Assembly (NCBI RefSeq): GCF_003385495.1 | Contig: NZ_QNUH01000003.1 | Span: 1-64,000 of the forward strand | DNA from: Chryseobacterium elymi | GTDB lineage: Bacteria; Bacteroidota; Bacteroidia; Flavobacteriales; Weeksellaceae | Direction: 5' to 3' | Length of the DNA stretch: 64,000 nucleotides | In this document: positions 60,810 to 64,000 of the stretch, in pieces | Layout: the number at the start of each line of letters is the position of its first letter | Position numbering within the stretch: position 1 is the stretch's first letter | Notes under the pieces: generated by a model | Database searches by the model: none | Told to the model about the DNA's origin: nothing | What the model saw: only the letters and a program-made list of their open reading frames with translations | Made by a program: the position numbers and the translations under genes

Positions 60810-61748
60810 ATGAAAAATAATCTGTTTCTATCAGGTTTCTGGGCAAGAATATGGGCCTTATTAATTGATTCACTTATACTCGGAATCATTGGATTTATAC
60901 TAGGCTTCACCTTCGAAAATTTCTTTATTTCCATGGGAGAAAGTGCCAAATTAATCGGATGGATTATTTCTTTGGCTTATTTTACAATTTTAAATTCCGA
61001 GCTGAACAACGGTCAGACCATGGGCAAAAAGTTAATGAAGATCCAAGTAACCAATATTGAAGGAAAAACAGTTGACTTAAAAACCTCATTCATTAGAGGT
61101 CTGATTCTTACTACTCCATTTTTTCTGAACGGATTTAAAATTACAGATACAGCAACATTCTCAGTAGTTAATATTATCCAGTCGATCATTATTTTCACTT
61201 TAGGTTTGGGAATTATGGTATTTTACATTTTCAATAAAGAAACAAGACAGTCTCTGCATGATATCGTGGCAAAAACATATGTCGTTCAGGATCACAGAAA
61301 CAGTACGGTCACCATAATGCCTCAACCGAAAAAACTGCCATTCTATATTACGGGTGGTCTTCTTTTACTTGTAATTATAACATCAATTTATAATTACAAC
61401 AGCAATAGCGAAATAAAAAAACTACTTCCGGTTTATGAAATGATTTCGAAGCAGGATCATGTTTCAAGGGCATCAATATCAATGAATCATTTTTCAGGAA
61501 GCAAACAATACGTTTATACCATATCTATTAAAACTGATAAGAAACAGCAGTTCAACGGCCACATGGAGAACGATCCGATTATTAAAGAAGCTGTTGAAAC
61601 ATTTATTAACAGTAATGTTTATGAAAATGATCAGGACGTATTAAATGTAGTGATCGGTTCAGGATTCGACATTGGTATTGCAAGACAAGATTATTCTTAT
61701 AATGTTTTCAAACCTATATTTAAGTGGAGGGAAACATATAAACTATAA
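60810..61748 (+). CDS. RDD-family membrane protein
   Basis: A 312-residue membrane protein. The RDD domain fills the first 150 residues: FWARIWALLIDSLILGIIGF, NGQTMGKKLMKIQVTN and RQSLHDIVAKTYVV, the last a hallmark. A further helix at about 178-194 precedes a soluble C-terminal domain of about 120 residues (DHVSRASISMNHFSGSKQ, then FDIGIARQDYSYNVF) that I do not recognise. RDD proteins have been tied to ion transport; role here not known. Confidence 0.83.
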   Translation: MKNNLFLSGFWARIWALLIDSLILGIIGFILGFTFENFFISMGESAKLIGWIISLAYFTILNSELNNGQTMGKKLMKIQVTNIEGKTVDLKTSFIRGLILTTPFFLNGFKITDTATFSVVNIIQSIIIFTLGLGIMVFYIFNKETRQSLHDIVAKTYVVQDHRNSTVTIMPQPKKLPFYITGGLLLLVIITSIYNYNSNSEIKKLLPVYEMISKQDHVSRASISMNHFSGSKQYVYTISIKTDKKQQFNGHMENDPIIKEAVETFINSNVYENDQDVLNVVIGSGFDIGIARQDYSYNVFKPIFKWRETYKL

Positions 61749-61765
61749 CCTCATAGTCATCAATA

Positions 61766-61797
61766 TAAAAACGCACCAATGAGGGCGTTTTTATTTT
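61766..61797 (+). terminator. weak rho-independent terminator
   Basis: The stem AAAACGC / GCGTTTT around a 10-base loop, with T following, lies shortly after the RDD stop. Confidence 0.5.
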
Positions 61798-61865
61798 TAA
61801 ATTGCAAATTATTCCCATAAAACCGAACTATTGGAAGTTTTAAAACAAATAAAACAGGATACAAA

Positions 61866-61907
61866 AAAAAGACTCAGCGCGGCCTTCGGCCGCGCTGAGT
61901 CTTTATA
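61866..61907. terminator. bidirectional terminator
   Basis: A very strong stem, GACTCAGCGCGGCC / GGCCGCGCTGAGTC, around TTC, with A and T runs outside. It ends mdh on the minus strand and backs up the RDD terminator. Confidence 0.88.
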
Positions 61908-61922
61908 TAAAGCTTAAATTAA

Positions 61923-62849
61923 TTAAAATTTAAGATCTCCGTTCACTTCTCTTACCGCATTAGCTGCTTCAGAAAACTTCAACTGCTCATCTGCAGTAAG
62001 TGTTACATTAACAATTTTCTCTACTCCGTTTGCTCCGATAATAGCCGGAACCCCTAAGCAAATATCATTTTGCCCGTATTCACCTTCAAGCATTAGGGAA
62101 CAAGGGATCATTTTCTTCTGGTCGCAAGCGATCGCCTGAACCATTACAGAAACTGCTGCACCCGGTGCATACCAAGCTGAAGTCCCTAATAATTTAGTTA
62201 ATGTAGCTCCTCCTACTTTAGTTTCCTCGATAACATATTTTTGTTGCTCGTCACTTAAGAATTCAGTTACAGGAATACCATTTCTTGTAGCTTTGCTTAA
62301 TAATGGTAGCATTCCCGTGTCGCTGTGTGCAGCGATTACCATCCCGTCCACGTCAGAAATAGGACTTTCCAATGCTTCAGCCAATCTGTATTTGAATCTT
62401 GCAGAATCCAATGCACCACCCATTCCGATGATCTTGTGCTTAGGAAGACCTGAAGTTTTGTGTACCAGATAAGCCATAGTATCCATTGGGTTAGAAACTA
62501 CGATGATAATAACTTCCGGAGAATTCTTTACTAAATTTTCAGTAACTTCTTTCACAATACCGGCGTTGATACCAATTAGTTCCTCTCTTGTCATTCCAGG
62601 CTTTCTTGGAATACCTGAAGTGATCACTGCTACATGAGAACCTGCAGTTTTGCTGTAATCTCCTGTTGTTCCGGTAATTTTTGTATCGAATCCGTTAAGC
62701 GATGCTGTTTGCATCAAATCCATTGCTTTACCTTCAGCAAATCCTTCTTTAATATCTACTAAAACTACTTCTGAACAGAAGTTTTTCATTGCGATGTATT
62801 CTGCACAGCTTGCTCCTACAGCGCCTGCACCTACTACAGTTACTTTCAT
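61923..62849 (-). CDS. mdh: malate dehydrogenase
   Basis: A 308-residue NAD-dependent dehydrogenase of the LDH-like MDH family (MDH type 3), TCA-cycle step from malate to oxaloacetate. It shows the Rossmann VVGAGAVGASCAEYIA, the acidic NAD-binding VLVDIKEG, catalytic loop SGIPRKPGMTREEL, VVSNPMDTMAYLV, and the catalytic His in MVIAAHSDTGMLPLL. It has a consensus promoter and ends in a strong terminator. Confidence 0.94.
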   Translation of the reverse strand: MKVTVVGAGAVGASCAEYIAMKNFCSEVVLVDIKEGFAEGKAMDLMQTASLNGFDTKITGTTGDYSKTAGSHVAVITSGIPRKPGMTREELIGINAGIVKEVTENLVKNSPEVIIIVVSNPMDTMAYLVHKTSGLPKHKIIGMGGALDSARFKYRLAEALESPISDVDGMVIAAHSDTGMLPLLSKATRNGIPVTEFLSDEQQKYVIEETKVGGATLTKLLGTSAWYAPGAAVSVMVQAIACDQKKMIPCSLMLEGEYGQNDICLGVPAIIGANGVEKIVNVTLTADEQLKFSEAANAVREVNGDLKF

Positions 62850-62902
62850 ATTGTATACTTTTTTTTAATTATTTTTTAGTTTAGTTTAAAAATTGAAACG
62901 CC

Positions 62903-62933
62903 CAAATTTAACAATTCCTGAAAATGTGGGCAA
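62903..62933 (-). promoter_or_regulatory. promoter of mdh
   Basis: On the minus strand TTG (62933-62931), 20 bases, then TAAATTTG (62910-62903), about 54 bases before the ATG. Full match to the flavobacterial consensus. Confidence 0.7.
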
Positions 62934-62965
62934 TTTTTCAGGAATTTAATTGAGGTTCAAAGAAA

Positions 62966-63517
62966 TTAATTGACGTTCAGTAAAAATGTATATAGCTTTT
63001 TTGCTCCCGACAGCACCTCATTGTAATTTTCCTCGGTAACTTCAGTATCCAAAACCTCTTTAAAGTTTTTCCACATCGAGCCCGTATTTTCCTGGTAACA
63101 TCCGAAGAAATTGAAGGTCACATCATCAAAACCTTCTGTTTTAGAAAGCTGTTTGGCGATCACATTTCCACCTAAAGTAGAACCTTCTATCACGTACATC
63201 GCTCCCAAAGCTTCATGTTCATTATTAAACTCAAGATTGTGGGATGCATCCTGATTTTCCAGAGAAAGGCTTTCAAGATCCTTTTCGATAAGGGAAAGTT
63301 TTTTCCTGTCGCTGAGCTGAAGTTTCTCCGAATACTTATCAGAAAGACTTCTGAATATTTTATCTTCACTGTGAAGAAGCATCAGATAATTTGTATTGAT
63401 GATCTTTTTGTAATCTTCTAATGTGAAGGTCTTATTAAAAATTTTTTCAGAATTGAAAAGTTTCTCTGCAGCATCGTGATATTCCGCTGTATTTTGCTTA
63501 AGATACTCTGATACCAT
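62966..63517 (-). CDS. biliverdin-producing heme oxygenase (BphO-like)
   Basis: A 183-residue heme oxygenase-like protein. I start at ATG 63517 (MVSEYLKQNTAEYHDAAEKLF), 26 bases after the kinase stop. The heme-binding proximal His is predicted as His14; the distal-helix pattern EALGAMYVIEGSTLGGNVIAKQL is the usual glycine-rich stretch. It opens heme to biliverdin with release of iron. Position directly after a sensor kinase fits the heme oxygenase-bacteriophytochrome pairing, in which biliverdin is the light-sensing pigment. Iron recovery is the other possible use. Confidence 0.87.
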   Translation of the reverse strand: MVSEYLKQNTAEYHDAAEKLFNSEKIFNKTFTLEDYKKIINTNYLMLLHSEDKIFRSLSDKYSEKLQLSDRKKLSLIEKDLESLSLENQDASHNLEFNNEHEALGAMYVIEGSTLGGNVIAKQLSKTEGFDDVTFNFFGCYQENTGSMWKNFKEVLDTEVTEENYNEVLSGAKKLYTFLLNVN

Positions 63518-63543
63518 AAATAAGGATTTAAAGTTTTCCAAAT

Positions 63544-64000
63544 TTACGGTTTTTTGAACGTTAAAATAAAACAAGTCCCTTCTTTATTGCTCTCATAATC
63601 CACATTTCCACCGATACGTTTCATAATTCTGTGCACAATAGACAGCCCTATACCATTTCCTTTGAATGTTTTAGCATTATCCATCCTGTTGAATATCTTG
63701 AACATTTTATGCTTTTCCTGCTCAGGAATTCCAATACCGTTATCTGAGATTCTGTATACAACAGTTCTGCCTTCTTCAGTTCCCCAGATTTCCACTTTTG
63801 GTTCTTCCTGATTTGAAGAATATTTTACAGCATTATTGATGATATTTAAAAATACCTGATGAAGCATCGTTTTATCCGAAAGTACATCGGGACATTCTTT
63901 AATTGTGATTATGCTTTTCGGACTATCGAAGGTGATCTTTGCATTTTCCGATATTTTCTGGATCATATTCAGAGGCTGCAGGCATTGCAGTTCTATCTCG
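63544..64000 (-). CDS. sensor histidine kinase, C-terminal part (runs off the edge)
   Basis: Only the last 151 codons lie in the window; the frame is open to base 64000. They hold an ATPase domain: N box NIINNAVKYSSN, G1 box DNGIGIPEQE, F box FKIFNRMDNA, G2 box GNGIGLSIVHRIMKRIGG. The cut end EIELQCLQPLN is probably the linker after HisKA. The neighbour is a heme oxygenase that makes biliverdin, so a bacteriophytochrome is likely. The sensor part that would prove it is outside the window. Confidence 0.8.
   Translation of the reverse strand, partial: EIELQCLQPLNMIQKISENAKITFDSPKSIITIKECPDVLSDKTMLHQVFLNIINNAVKYSSNQEEPKVEIWGTEEGRTVVYRISDNGIGIPEQEKHKMFKIFNRMDNAKTFKGNGIGLSIVHRIMKRIGGNVDYESNKEGTCFILTFKKP

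Overview
The window looks like chromosomal DNA of a flavobacterium of the Weeksellaceae, most like Chryseobacterium. This is inferred from the gliding-motility genes gldB and gldC, two proteins with type IX secretion (T9SS) tails, many short flavobacterial lipoproteins, a PafA-type phosphatase, Bacteroidota type VI secretion genes, and promoters of the TTG-N19/20-TAnnTTTG form. Base composition is AT-rich. No rRNA, tRNA or CRISPR array was seen.

Layout. 0.2-8.6 kb: a GH13 lipoprotein, a pRiA4b-type protein, a PhoR/PhoB-like two-component pair and, divergent from it, a TonB-dependent receptor with a beta-helix-like lipoprotein. 8.6-12.3 kb: two related cytosine-deaminase-like amidohydrolases with an AraC regulator between them. 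12.6-19.3 kb: hemL, a glucosaminidase-LysM protein, a D-cysteine desulfhydrase/ACC deaminase homologue, small conserved proteins and a T9SS endonuclease I. 19.4-21.1 kb: a LemA / GIDE-like membrane trio. 21.3-33.1 kb: an orphan T6SS-iii island, read on the minus strand, with TssD(Hcp), VgrG, a 56-residue accessory protein, a DUF2931 lipoprotein, a Tle1-like DUF2235 lipase, a LysM protein, an exported unknown, a DUF4280 PAAR-like protein, an 881-residue OmpA-domain protein, a lipocalin-like lipoprotein and an unknown. No sheath, baseplate or ClpV gene is present.

33.3-41 kb: housekeeping genes and a cobalamin locus (riboswitch, BtuB-like receptor, BtuG-like lipoprotein). 41.1-41.9 kb: a frameshifted REP-associated (RAYT/IS200-like) transposase among GGGCTAAAGCCC palindromes. 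41.9-48.8 kb: DinB, GNATs, metB, gldC, gldB and nadE, with several decayed genes between them. 48.8-50.1 kb: a barnase-type ribonuclease and its barstar-type inhibitor, separated by a GIY-YIG gene bounded by 34-base inverted repeats. 50.2-64 kb: a T9SS repeat protein, a TPR/AraC pair, pafA, a TetR-SDR module with two matching operators, mdh, and heme oxygenase beside a sensor kinase that runs off the edge.

The observations most worth following are the split barnase/barstar locus, the orphan T6SS effector island, the RAYT/REP cluster, a ~195-base intergenic repeat present twice, a paired inverted repeat with unrelated interiors, and the two TetR operators, one of which overlaps a -33 promoter element. 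Several genes are broken, two of them by single-base slips in runs of four G/C.
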